The notes under the pieces: generated by a model | Told to the model about the DNA's origin: nothing | What the model saw: the letters and a program-made list of their open reading frames with translations, nothing else | The model's database searches: none | In this document: positions 28,967 through 36,779 of the stretch, one piece after another | Layout: each line of letters opens with the position of its first letter | Numbering within the stretch: position 1 is the first letter of the stretch | Program-made: the position numbers and the translations under genes | Source of the DNA: Oerskovia jenensis | GTDB taxonomy: Bacteria; Actinomycetota; Actinomycetes; Actinomycetales; Cellulomonadaceae | Assembly: GCF_016907235.1 (NCBI RefSeq) | Contig: NZ_JAFBBO010000001.1 | Coordinates: 3,286,001 to 3,350,000 of the forward strand | Direction: 5' to 3' | DNA length: 64,000 nucleotides

Positions 28967-29761
28967 CTACCACTGGCCGGGTGCGTCCTGCGTACCTGCC
29001 TCGATCGACGTCACGGTCGTGGGCGTGATCTGCGGGGCGGGAGAGGCTCCACCGCTCTTGAGCGCCGCGAGTCGCGCCTCGACCTCGATGTTCGCCCCGG
29101 AGGCCTCGAGCTCCTCGAACTGCGCGTCGAGCGAGGACGCGGCGACCTCGGCCTGACCGAGCGCCTTGGCCTCCTCGCGGCGCACCTTCTCCTCGAAGCG
29201 CGAGACCTCGCTCGTGGGGTCGAGGACGTTGATCGAGCTGATCGCGCCCTGGACCGTCTGCTGCGCCTCGGCGGACTTCTGGCGGGCGACGAGGGAGTCG
29301 CGCTTGGACTTGAGCTCGCCCAGCTTGCCCTTCATCTGCGCGAGGCCGGTCTTGAGCTTCTCGACGGTCTCGCGCTGCGACGCGATGAGCGGCTCGGCCT
29401 GGCGGACCTCGCCCTCGGCGGAGATCTGCCGCTGGAGCGCGACCTTGGCGAGGTTGTCGAACTTGTCGGCGCCCGTGGTGTCGCCCGACGAGCGGAACCG
29501 GTCGGCCTGCGCGGAGGCCGCGGCGGCCTTGTCGCCCCACTCACGGACGGCTGCGACGTCCTCGTTGTAGTCCTGCTCGGCGAGCCGGAGGTTCCCGATG
29601 GTCTGCGCGACGGCCTGCTCGGCGTCGGCGATGCTGTTGGTGTAGTCGCGGACGAGCTGGTCCAGCATCTTCTGCGGGTCCTCTGCGCCATCCAGGAGCG
29701 AGTTGATGTTCGCCTTGGCCAGCTGGGTGATGCGTCCGAAGATGCTCTGCTTCTCTGCCAT
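28967..29761 (-). CDS. pspA: PspA/IM30-family envelope-stress protein, 264 aa
   Basis: ESCRT-III-related membrane-remodelling protein. Nearly the whole chain is predicted coiled coil, beginning with an amphipathic helix (SIFGRITQLAKANINSLLDGAEDPQKMLDQ), the usual membrane-binding N-terminus. The C-terminus has an extra Ala/Pro/Thr-rich tail. It lies 98 nt downstream of the TPM-domain gene on the same strand and is probably co-expressed with it. The likely role is to support membrane integrity when the envelope is damaged. Confidence 0.95.
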   Translation of the reverse strand: MAEKQSIFGRITQLAKANINSLLDGAEDPQKMLDQLVRDYTNSIADAEQAVAQTIGNLRLAEQDYNEDVAAVREWGDKAAAASAQADRFRSSGDTTGADKFDNLAKVALQRQISAEGEVRQAEPLIASQRETVEKLKTGLAQMKGKLGELKSKRDSLVARQKSAEAQQTVQGAISSINVLDPTSEVSRFEEKVRREEAKALGQAEVAASSLDAQFEELEASGANIEVEARLAALKSGGASPAPQITPTTVTSIEAGTQDAPGQW

Positions 29762-29859
29762 CGGTCGTGCCTTCCTGCTCGTGGATGCGGGTACGCGACG
29801 CTGTCGCGCGTGCTGTGCTGTTCGACTGCCGTTCGACCGTGGTCCCGTCGGCGCGGTCC

Positions 29860-32034
29860 CTAGAACCGTCCCCCTCTGCTGGAGCGTCCGCCCGACGATC
29901 CCCGGGAGGACCGGCCGCCCGACGACCCGCCGAAGCCGCCGCCCCCGAAGCCCCCGCCCCCGAAGCCCCCGCCGAAACCTCCGCCCGAGCGGCGTCCCCC
30001 GCCACCCCCGCCGCGCAGGATCTGGTCGAGGAGGATGCCGCCGAGGACCATGCCGCCGACGTTGTTCCCGCCTCCTCCCGATCCTCCGCCGAACATCCCG
30101 GGGCCGTTCTGCTGGGACTCCCAGGCCGAGGCGTCGCGCTGCGCGAGCTGTGCGGCGGCCTGGGCGAGGGAGTCGGCCTGCTGGGCCGTGGCGAGGGCGC
30201 GCACGGGGTCGGAGGGCTGCAGGGCGCGGGCTTCGCCGAGGTAGCGGATCGCCTCGGAGAGTCGCGTCCGGGCTTCGGGCCCGACGGCGCCGCGCCGGGT
30301 CTCGATGAAGTCGTTCGTCGCGCGGACCTGGGAGTCGACGCGCCCGAGCGTGTCGCGCAGGAGCGCCGCGGCGCGCGCGGTCTGCTCGGCACTCGCACGG
30401 AAGGGGGCCAGCGCGGCGTCGATCGCGGCCTCGGCGTCGGTCAGTCGCCGCAGGGCGGCGATGGGGTCGCCCCCGTCGCGCGCGGTCCGGGCCTCGGTCA
30501 CGGCGGCCTGGGCGTCGGCTGCGCGTGCCGAGACGGTCGGGTCGGACGGTGCCAGGCGGGCGGCGTCGGCGATGTCGGCGGTGATCGACGCGACCGCGAC
30601 GTCGAGGCGCTGCCCGGCCTGTGCGAGGACCTCGCCCGCCGAGTCGATCGCGTCGAGGAGCGTCACGGCCTGGCCCACGGCGTTCTCCGCCGCGCGGGCG
30701 TGCGCGACGGCCGACGCCCGGTCCGTGTTCTCGAGCGCCGTGCGCCCGGCGGCGACGGCCTCGCGGGCGCCCGCGACGAGCTGGAGAACCTGGTCGGGAT
30801 TCGCGGACACCGACGCGAGCGCTGCGGCAGGGTAGGTCGTCGAGAGCGCTGCCAGGGTGCTGCGGGCCGGGGCGACCCGGGCCTCGACCTCGCCCGCGCG
30901 ACGCTCGACCGTGTCGAGGACCTCCGGGGCGCGGGACTGGAGGTCACGCAGCTCGTCGAACTGGGCGGACTCCGCGTCGAGCGAGCGGCCGACCTCGGTG
31001 CACAGCGCGATGATCTGCGCCATCATCGTGCGGGCCTGGGGCTCGGACTCCGGGGTGTCGTCGTCGAGCTGCTGGCGCAGCGCGAAAGCCTGGGACGCCT
31101 TCTGCTTGCCCGTCGCGAGCGCCACCTGGAACTCCTGCGTCGCCTCGAGACCGAACTGGGCCTGCGCGAAGCCGAGCTCCTGCTCGGAGGTCTTGAGGGC
31201 ATCGTCGATCGCGACGAGGGCCGAGCTGGCCCGTCGGTTCAGCTCGTCGGTCGGGAGCTGGGCGAGCTCGTCTGCCTCGTCGGGCCCGCCGGGCTTCGCC
31301 GCCGTCCCCCGGCGCTTGTTCAGGAGCGCGCGGACCACGAAGAAGCCCGCGATGGCGAGCAGCCCGACCACGAGGGCCACGAGCCAGCCCGAGCCGCCCG
31401 AGGACGACGAGCCGGTCGCCTCGGCCCGCAGGGTGTCCGCGGCGGCGACCGCGGCCCCCGCCCACTCGTCCTGGCTGAGCTGGTCCTCGACCGCCGCCTG
31501 CACGGTGTCGAGCGATGTCTCGGACAACCCGATGTTGTGGTCGGCCGACAGGTCGTAGCGCCGGTCCTGGGTCGCGACGGCCAGCAGGACGTCGTCCCGG
31601 CCCATGCCCGACAGGTTGGCCGTCGCCGCGGCCCAGGACTGCGCGTCCTGGCCGTCGAAGGTGTCGACGTAGACGACGAAGAGCTGGTACGGGGTGTCCT
31701 CCTCCAAGCGGTCCATCGCGGCCTCGACCTCGGCGGTCCGGTCACCCAGCACCCCGCTGGGGTCGGTGATGCGGCCCGGGAGGTCGAGCGGCTGCTCGGC
31801 GGGGAGGGCTGTCGCGGCCAGGGCAGGTCGTGCGGCGTCGGACGTGGCGGCGGCAGCGGCGACGACCGGGGCGTCGGGCGTCCCGAGGGAGACGGCTTCC
31901 GCGCTCGCGGGGAGACCCGGACCACCGAGGGCGATCGTGCCGGCGATCCCGAGCGCCAGGCCGATGCGGAGGACGGACCGGCGGCCGCGCTGGACGTGCC
32001 GGGGGAGTGCAGGGTGAACGGACGACGAGGTCAC
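29860..32034 (-). CDS. TPM-domain (TLP18.3/Psb32/MOLO-1) membrane protein with coiled coil and Gly-rich tail, 724 aa
   Basis: Start is GTG 32034, preceded by AAAGGA. A signal or anchor (about 20-45) is followed by the TPM domain (about 85-205, with ITDPSGVLGDRTAEVEAAMDRLEEDTPYQLFVVYVD-type sequence), a transmembrane segment (about 217-237), a long Ala/Arg/Glu-rich helical region (about 260-640) and a 60-residue Gly/Ser/Arg tail with GGGFGGG repeats. The TPM domain faces outward and the coiled coil inward. Adjacent PspA is also a coiled-coil protein acting at the membrane, so a physical partnership is plausible. Such TPM-PspA pairs recur in actinobacteria (from general knowledge). Confidence 0.87.
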   Translation of the reverse strand: MTSSSVHPALPRHVQRGRRSVLRIGLALGIAGTIALGGPGLPASAEAVSLGTPDAPVVAAAAATSDAARPALAATALPAEQPLDLPGRITDPSGVLGDRTAEVEAAMDRLEEDTPYQLFVVYVDTFDGQDAQSWAAATANLSGMGRDDVLLAVATQDRRYDLSADHNIGLSETSLDTVQAAVEDQLSQDEWAGAAVAAADTLRAEATGSSSSGGSGWLVALVVGLLAIAGFFVVRALLNKRRGTAAKPGGPDEADELAQLPTDELNRRASSALVAIDDALKTSEQELGFAQAQFGLEATQEFQVALATGKQKASQAFALRQQLDDDTPESEPQARTMMAQIIALCTEVGRSLDAESAQFDELRDLQSRAPEVLDTVERRAGEVEARVAPARSTLAALSTTYPAAALASVSANPDQVLQLVAGAREAVAAGRTALENTDRASAVAHARAAENAVGQAVTLLDAIDSAGEVLAQAGQRLDVAVASITADIADAARLAPSDPTVSARAADAQAAVTEARTARDGGDPIAALRRLTDAEAAIDAALAPFRASAEQTARAAALLRDTLGRVDSQVRATNDFIETRRGAVGPEARTRLSEAIRYLGEARALQPSDPVRALATAQQADSLAQAAAQLAQRDASAWESQQNGPGMFGGGSGGGGNNVGGMVLGGILLDQILRGGGGGGRRSGGGFGGGFGGGGFGGGGFGGSSGGRSSRGSSGGRSSRGGRF

Positions 32035-32214
32035 CTCGTGATCCTTTCCCACGGGTGCGGGGGCCGCAATCGCGAAACAGGACAGCAGGGGGCATTTCAC
32101 CCGACCGGTTCTGACGGGGTGCGGCTCTCGGCGGTGGGCGCCTCCTCGTCGGTGCCGGGTCGCCTTCGTCCGCTCGGCGCGCGGCAAGCGTCGCGGACCG
32201 TCGCGGGAATGTTC

Positions 32215-32225
32215 GTACGGCGTAC
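32215..32225. promoter_or_regulatory. Small palindrome in the TPM/DUF5701 divergent region
   Basis: GTACGGCGTAC (5-1-5 perfect inverted repeat) sits 35 nt before the DUF5701 ATG in the 225-nt divergent intergenic region. Its form is typical of TetR-class half-sites. Regulator unknown. Confidence 0.4.
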
Positions 32226-32259
32226 CATGTTCAGTGGAGGACGTCGACGAGAGGAACCC

Positions 32260-33003
32260 ATGACGACCAGCACGACGCCCGCACGATCCGCCACGCCAGG
32301 GACGGCCGAGCGAGCCGCCGCACCCACGACCGGCCGACCGGCGCAGCTCTCCCCGGGAGCGGTCCTGCCGCCGCTCGCCGACCAGGCACAGCGCCTGGTC
32401 GCGCTCGGCGTCCACGAGATCGCGGGGCTGTCCGCGGACGACGTGCGCGACGCCGTCGAGCACCTTGCCCCGGGCGCACCCGACGGCGGGCTGCTCACCC
32501 TGCACCCCCGCCTCGCCCCGCCGTCCGTGCTCGCGCCGCTGCTGCGGCTCGGTGACAAGGCGGGCTTCGTCGTGGTCGACATGGAGGACGTCGACCGCTT
32601 CGAACCCCTCGAAGGGCTCGCGCTGCCGGACAGCCCGCTGTACGTCGTGACCGACGTCGACCGCGGCGACGACCTGGCGAACTGGTCGCCCGACGAGGCG
32701 CTGCCCGAGATCACCCGACGCGGCCGCACGCCGCTCGTCCTCAGCGAAGGGATCCACTGGGCCCTCCAGGCGCCCGACGTCGTCGAGCGCAACCACTGCT
32801 ACATGACGATCGGGTCGCGGCTCCGCAAGGACAAGGGACGCCTCGACTCCCGCACGCCCGCCGTGTGGATCTCGAACGGCACCGGCCGCGACGGCAAGGA
32901 GCGCCGAGGTGCCCCCAAGGTGGGCTGGTGCTGGGCGGGCAACCGGCACACGTGGCTCGGCTTCGCGTCGGGCGCGGGTCGTGTCGGGACGTCGCGGGTG
33001 TAG
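32260..33003 (+). CDS. DUF5701-family protein, 247 aa
   Basis: Actinobacterial family of unknown function. Conserved text includes RGRTPLVLSEGIHWALQ, NHCYMTIGSRLRK, RTPAVWISNGTG and the C-terminal PKVGWCWAGNRHTWLGFAS. No catalytic motif I can name. The start at ATG 32260 has GAGGAA a few nt upstream. It is cytoplasmic with a variable N-terminus of about 30 residues. Immediately downstream the sequence degenerates into gene fragments, so this gene marks the left border of the accessory islet. Confidence 0.8.
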   Translation: MTTSTTPARSATPGTAERAAAPTTGRPAQLSPGAVLPPLADQAQRLVALGVHEIAGLSADDVRDAVEHLAPGAPDGGLLTLHPRLAPPSVLAPLLRLGDKAGFVVVDMEDVDRFEPLEGLALPDSPLYVVTDVDRGDDLANWSPDEALPEITRRGRTPLVLSEGIHWALQAPDVVERNHCYMTIGSRLRKDKGRLDSRTPAVWISNGTGRDGKERRGAPKVGWCWAGNRHTWLGFASGAGRVGTSRV

Positions 33004-33194
33004 GCGGCATCAACTCTGGCGTCGTCGGGGGCTCGTCTTTGCGCCTGACCCGACCAAGTCGACCAAGGGCATCGCCGATTTCCTGGCCCAGGCCGGAGAA
33101 GCCGGATGCGCGCCCGAGGTTGCGGCCTGGTTCATCGTCATCCCGCTAGGTTTGCGGGTGACGAGAGGGGGAACCAGATGCCCTCACGACCTCC

Positions 33195-33332
33195 GCCGAG
33201 CAGAGGACGCCTTCGTCGAGGCTCGCGCACTCTCCCTGCGCCAGGCTGGCATCCCCGCGACGTACGACCTCGAGGGACTGCAGGCCATCCACCGGCACCT
33301 GTTCCAGGACGTCGACGAGTGGGCCGGCCGGC
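33195..33332 (+). pseudogene. Fic/DOC protein remnant (N-terminal part)
   Basis: One frame encodes RAEDAFVEARALSLRQ, then TYDLEGLQAIHRHLFQDVDEWAG, which matches the start of Fic-domain AMPylators (Leu-x-x-Ile-His-x-x-Leu-Phe-Gln-Asp and Trp-Ala-Gly). The catalytic HPFxxGNGR loop is absent because the match ends abruptly at about 33332. There is no proper start codon or ribosome-binding site. The region looks like a decayed toxin or effector gene. Confidence 0.7.
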
Positions 33333-33457
33333 CAGCACACCAGCGACGAGCTCGCCGAACTCTTCGGCGTCTCACGCGCCACCATCTACCGAACTGTCCA
33401 ACGCACTACTATCCAACGAACTTCCGTTCCACCAACAGCTGGTGGATCGACCGGTTG
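33333..33457 (+). pseudogene. Serine recombinase (resolvase/invertase) C-terminal HTH remnant
   Basis: In a different frame from the Fic fragment, codons from 33333 encode QHTSDELAELFGVSRATIYR followed by TVQR, the C-terminal helix-turn-helix typical of resolvase/invertase recombinases, ending in a stop at about 33457. The catalytic domain is missing. The joint with the Fic remnant at about 33332 suggests deletion within an old mobile element. Confidence 0.65.
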
Positions 33458-33506
33458 AGATCACCCGTCAAGCAACCGCGTGAACAAGGTCCAGATTCCG
33501 CACAAC

Positions 33507-33640
33507 TTAAGGTGCGACCCGGTAGCCGCTGCGAATCGCTACCCGGTTCCAGGCGCTCATCACCACGGCGAGCCAGACCCAGAAGGGGTGCAGAGGCACC
33601 ATCGTGGGGCCGTCAGGAGCGGTCGCTGCGCTTCGCGTGA
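33507..33640 (-). pseudogene. Possible 3' remnant of a carboxymuconolactone decarboxylase/AhpD-like gene
   Basis: The minus-strand frame ends with LAVVMSAWNRVAIRSGYRVA before a stop at 33507. The AWNRxAI pattern resembles the C-terminus of CMD/AhpD-like proteins. Nothing else of the family is seen, and the frame continues upstream only as an antisense shadow of the next gene. Weak evidence. Confidence 0.25.
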
Positions 33641-33643
33641 GGC

Positions 33644-34402
33644 TCAGTTGTTGCCCCCGCCCCCACCGCACCCACTGTTCCCGCCGGACCCACCAGTCTG
33701 CAGCCACTCCGGCGGCGAGGCCTGCCAGACCCACTGGACCCAGCTCACCGGCGTCGGGTAGGGGACACAAGCCCCGGCCTGGACCGGAGTCCCGGCACAG
33801 TCGCCCGACTCCTCGCCGGTCGCCGGGTCGACGACGTGCCAGGTGAAACCGGAGACGTTGTTCGTATAGACCAGCGCGAGCTCCCCGTCCTCGGTGCCCG
33901 GCGACGCAGTCGGATCGGGGACCGTGACAGGAGTCCACGCGATGGTCTGCCCGGCGGGCAGTGACCCCAGGTCGTTGCCGACCGGGCACGCCGGTGCCGG
34001 AGGCGGCGTCTGCGTCGGCGTGGGCTCCGGGGTCAGCGTGACCGTAGGCTCCGGCGTTGGCTCCGGTGTGGGCGCGGCAGGCGGTGCGGGGGCGGGCGCG
34101 GGTGCCGCCGGAGGGACGACCGGCGCGGGCGCGGAAGACTGTCGCTGGGACGAGGTGTCAGGAGGGCAGTCGGCAGCACGGGCCACGCTCGTGGACGGCC
34201 CGAAGGCAAGAGTGGCGGACAGCAGCACGATCGCTGCAGCCCCCGCGCCCGCACCGAGGCCCGCATGAGCAGAGCGGCGCCGCCGGGCGACGAGCAGAGC
34301 GGTCCCAGCGAGCACTGCGAGGACCCCCACGACGGCGAGGAGGCCCGAGCCGGACCCAGTCTGGGCGAGCTCGATGCACGAGTCCTGAGGTGGCATGTTC
34401 AT
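33644..34402 (-). CDS. Cell-surface protein with an N-terminal LAxTG-like sorting signal, 252 aa
   Basis: Not a family I can name. The N-terminus (residues 11-44) reads ELAQTG, then a hydrophobic stretch and four arginines. That is the layout of a class E sortase signal (LAxTG, membrane helix, RRRR), which normally lies at the C-terminus. A second hydrophobic helix (about 50-70) ends with a possible signal-peptidase site (ARA-AD). Next come a Pro/Ala/Thr-rich stalk (about 85-140), a small domain with four cysteines, and a Gly/Asn-rich end. Possible topologies are two membrane helices with an exposed stalk, or a displaced sorting signal. Start is ATG 34402. Confidence 0.7.
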   Translation of the reverse strand: MNMPPQDSCIELAQTGSGSGLLAVVGVLAVLAGTALLVARRRRSAHAGLGAGAGAAAIVLLSATLAFGPSTSVARAADCPPDTSSQRQSSAPAPVVPPAAPAPAPAPPAAPTPEPTPEPTVTLTPEPTPTQTPPPAPACPVGNDLGSLPAGQTIAWTPVTVPDPTASPGTEDGELALVYTNNVSGFTWHVVDPATGEESGDCAGTPVQAGACVPYPTPVSWVQWVWQASPPEWLQTGGSGGNSGCGGGGGNN

Positions 34403-35024
34403 CTCTTCTCACGTCTTCGACAGCGAGAGCCGAAAGGCTTCTCCTTCGACAAGAACTCGTTCGAAGCCGATCATCACGCGAAACGTGATGTCGACGCCGA
34501 AGGTCGGCCAGTGCGCTGAATCCGGGCGCCTCGCGAGAGCGCGTCATGTCAGGTCACGGTCGAATCGATGTTGCTGCGCTGCGACGAACGGGTCCTACGC
34601 GTCCCAAGGCGCGCCGCGCCCCGTGTCGAGCGTGTCACTCCCGGAGCGTTCGGGCGACCTCAACAGGGGGGGGGCGGGAGCACAGGGACGCCCCCGTGCC
34701 GGACGAGGCCCCTGTGCGCGATGACGGTGCCCCCACGCCCGCAGGGGCACGTGGCGCCGTCGTAGGGCCGTCCGCGGGCTCAGGAAGCGTCAGGCGTCCT
34801 GGTGGCAGCCCCCTCTTGGCGAGGTCTGCTGCGATGCGCACCGCTTCCTCAATACCAATCCACCATCAGGTGGTGCGTTGAGACCGCCGATGAGGTCGGC
34901 TTTGAACTCGGTCTCAGTTGAACCCCCTTCACGCGGTGGGCCTGGCTCGCGCCGTCAGGTCCCGGAGCCGGGCGCGCTCGAGGGTATTCTTTGACTGATC
35001 AATCAGACAAGGATTGGGGTCCAG
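34403..35024. other. 622-nt gap with no convincing gene
   Basis: ORFs here (for example 34546-34881 on the plus strand) have no recognisable domains, biased composition and no good ribosome-binding site. Visible structures are an inverted repeat CATCACG-CGAAA-CGTGATG (34472-34490), about 70 nt upstream of the surface-protein gene and a possible operator; a CCACC/GGTGG hairpin (34860-34873); an 8-bp inverted repeat TGAGACCG/CGGTCTCA (34879-34886 and 34909-34916); and the TetR operator (34991-35010). GC is lower than the flanks. Confidence 0.6.
34991..35010. promoter_or_regulatory. Palindromic operator of the adjacent TetR regulator
   Basis: TTGACTGAT-CA-ATCAGACAA is a 9-2-9 inverted repeat with one mismatched pair, ending 15 nt before the TetR GTG start. 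This is the usual place and form for an autoregulatory TetR operator. Confidence 0.75.
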
Positions 35025-35636
35025 GTGACGAGGCAGGCTGATCCTGAGCGGATCGCCCTCAGACGAGAACAGGTCGCGACCGAGGCGGGCCGCTTATTTG
35101 CCGCGCAGGGCTACGACCGCACGAGCGTCGCACAGGTGGCCAAGGCGGTCGGGACGAGCCCTGCCAGCATCTTCTACTACTTCGAGGACAAGGCCGCATT
35201 GTTCCGGGCGGTGTTCGAGCGGGACCTCCCGGCCGTGGAAGCGTTGATCGCCCGCCATGTTGAGGCAGCCGACCCGATGACGGCGATCCTCGACGTGCTC
35301 GACGCTCTCGCCGAGGATGCCGCCGACCCGAGCGCGTCGGGGATGCTCGTCGAGCTGCTGCGTCGGGTCGATCACGACCCCGAGCTGCTCGCGGTCGTGG
35401 CCCGCACTGCCGGCGTGGTGCGCGACGGCCTGGCCGCGCTGATCTCGCGTGGCGTCGCGGCCGGCACCGTCGATCCGCGCCTCGATGCGACCGAGGCGGC
35501 CGCCTGGTTGCAGGCGATCGTCGATGCGACCTACCTCAACGCCCGGCCCGGGCACTCGCCGCACGCAGAGTTGCGCCGTACCGCCCGGGGGTTTCTCAGC
35601 CCACCCCCGCGCGACCAGGAGGATCACGATGGTTGA
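35025..35636 (+). CDS. TetR-family transcriptional regulator, 203 aa
   Basis: N-terminal helix-turn-helix (ALRREQVATEAGRLFAAQGYDRTSVAQVAKAVGTSPASIFYYFEDKAALF, about residues 10-60) followed by an all-helical ligand-binding domain without strong family identity. Start is GTG 35025. The operator just upstream suggests negative autoregulation. The stop overlaps the ATG of the next short ORF by 8 nt (35629-35636), with AGGAGG before it, so the original operon was TetR plus a downstream membrane protein that is now broken. Ligand unknown. Confidence 0.92.
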   Translation: MTRQADPERIALRREQVATEAGRLFAAQGYDRTSVAQVAKAVGTSPASIFYYFEDKAALFRAVFERDLPAVEALIARHVEAADPMTAILDVLDALAEDAADPSASGMLVELLRRVDHDPELLAVVARTAGVVRDGLAALISRGVAAGTVDPRLDATEAAAWLQAIVDATYLNARPGHSPHAELRRTARGFLSPPPRDQEDHDG

Positions 35637-35725
35637 ACACCCGGCGGTCGTCACGATCCCGAGGCGGTGGATCGTCGGCATGTGCCTGGCTGGCGCGGCG
35701 CTGGGGTTCGGGGGGAGGGCGACTG
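35629..35725 (+). pseudogene. Truncated membrane-protein ORF after TetR
   Basis: An excellent start (AGGAGG, 6-nt spacing, ATG 35629) begins MVEHPAVVTIPRRWIVGMCLAG and continues as AALGFGG, a charged leader plus the beginning of a transmembrane helix. After about 30 residues the frame changes to Arg/Asp-rich nonsense and stops only at 35913, inside the lipoprotein gene. I read it as the 5' stub of the original TetR-regulated membrane protein, fused by deletion to the lipoprotein gene. Confidence 0.55.
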
Positions 35726-36223
35726 ATGATGCGACGCGTGGCTCTCGGTGCCGCCGGGGTGAGTCTCGCCGGGCTGCTGCTGACCGGATGCTCCCCGGCG
35801 GGTACATCTACCCCGGGGACGCCGCTGCCCGCAGCCGCCGAACAGGCCGACCCGAGCGCCGAACCGGCCGATCCTGCACCCGTGATCGAAGCCGTAGAGG
35901 CCGCGCTTCCTGAATCCCTGCAGGTCGAGGTCGAATCGATCCCGGATGGCCTCACCCGCGGATGGTTGATCAGGGCGGAGGTGCCGCTGGGCTACGTCGT
36001 CACGAGCGAGACTTTGCGGACGGTGCTGGTGGCGGCGTGGGAGGCGTCGCCGGACGCTAAGCCTGCGTTCGTCGCGTTCAATCCATGGTCGACCTACGAG
36101 GGCAAGGAAGGCGCGATCGAAGCCCAGCGCGCCGCCGACGAGCTCGGAATCGACTGGAGCCCGAGCTTCACAGTGGGCGTTCACGTGCCCGACTACGAGA
36201 TCGAAAAGCTCGCCGCTACCTGA
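35726..36223 (+). CDS. Predicted lipoprotein, 165 aa
   Basis: Type II signal peptide MMRRVALGAAGVSLAGLLLTGC with a good lipobox (LLTG-C, Cys22), so probably anchored to the outer face of the membrane. The mature part starts with an Ala/Pro/Glu linker, then a compact domain of about 110 residues that I do not recognise (PDGLTRGWLIRAEVPLGYVV, then later AFNPWSTYEGKEGAI). Two ATGs in tandem (35726, 35729) follow GGGGAGGG. It overlaps the dead ORF upstream in another frame. Confidence 0.75.
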   Translation: MMRRVALGAAGVSLAGLLLTGCSPAGTSTPGTPLPAAAEQADPSAEPADPAPVIEAVEAALPESLQVEVESIPDGLTRGWLIRAEVPLGYVVTSETLRTVLVAAWEASPDAKPAFVAFNPWSTYEGKEGAIEAQRAADELGIDWSPSFTVGVHVPDYEIEKLAAT

Positions 36224-36570
36224 GACCCGGGCAGCGCTCGTCGCCGATTGGGTGCGCTCGGGCGCGTGGGGTCCCCTTGAGTGCAGGCCGCCTCCGGGCC
36301 AGGTACGCGGCCGAGCGCCCGTCGACGCATCATCTCGTCGTGACGGTGCTGAGCGTCCTGCTCCTCCTCGTCGCAGCCTTCGTCATCACGGTGGCGATCC
36401 GTCTCTGCGCCCGTCACGGTTGCCCGACAGCGCAGCCCGCGGCGGTGGACGCGCGGGGCCTCGATCGTGCCTCCGCGGCTGGTCGAGTTGGCCCAGGCGG
36501 ATGCCGTGCTTGCACAGGACGTAGTCACGGCCGCTGAGCGCACTGGCGCAAAAAAACCCCCACCAGGTCG

Positions 36571-36611
36571 TTGTCCGACGTCGCAGAACCCGTTTGTGCG
36601 ACGCCCGACAA
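36571..36611 (-). terminator. Imperfect hairpin near a T-run on the minus strand
   Basis: TTGTCCGACGTCGCA (36571-36585) pairs with 36597-36611 at 13 of 15 positions around an 11-nt loop. Read on the minus strand, GGTGGGGGTTTTTTT follows about 15 nt later (36549-36566). It could be a relic terminator or the end of a small element; no intact minus-strand gene precedes it. Confidence 0.35.
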
Positions 36612-36724
36612 GCGGTCGGTTGAGCGGTGTCCGGCCACTCCGGGATCGAATGGCCAAGGTTTGGTCACGATAGCGTCACTGCATGTCCGATGATCAGGGG
36701 TCGCCGACTGAACCGGGGTGGTGA

Positions 36725-36755
36725 GCAACCTTTTCGGGTCGTGGCCCGTGTTCTA
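36725..36755 (+). promoter_or_regulatory. Possible ECF-type promoter of the sigma-factor operon
   Basis: GCAACC (36725-36730) and TGTTCTA (36749-36755), 18 nt apart, have the look of an ECF -35 (AAC) and -10 (GTTC/GTC) pair. They lie 25-55 nt upstream of the sigma-factor start, as expected for autoregulation. Assigned by eye. Confidence 0.4.
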
Positions 36756-36779
36756 TGTGTGACGACGACAGGGGGGTTC

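Larger units (their letters stand above)
36224..36779. other. 556-nt gap with gene remnants and a promoter region
   Basis: No complete gene is convincing. One plus frame from GTG 36340 encodes a single transmembrane helix (VTVLSVLLLLVAAFVITVAIR) and then degenerates, stopping at 36537. Another frame (36467-36600) has a short helical stretch. The rest contains an inverted repeat with a nearby poly-A/T run (36549-36611) and the probable promoter of the sigma-factor gene. GC is reduced compared with the core genome. Confidence 0.55.

Noticed and set aside
29881-30010. Gly-rich repeats read as a PE_PGRS-like or collagen-like gene
   Set aside because: They are the C-terminal tail of the TPM-domain protein on the minus strand, in its frame.
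34546-34881. 111-codon plus-strand ORF in the islet
   Set aside because: No ribosome-binding site, Arg/Pro/Gly bias and no recognisable domain; most likely chance.
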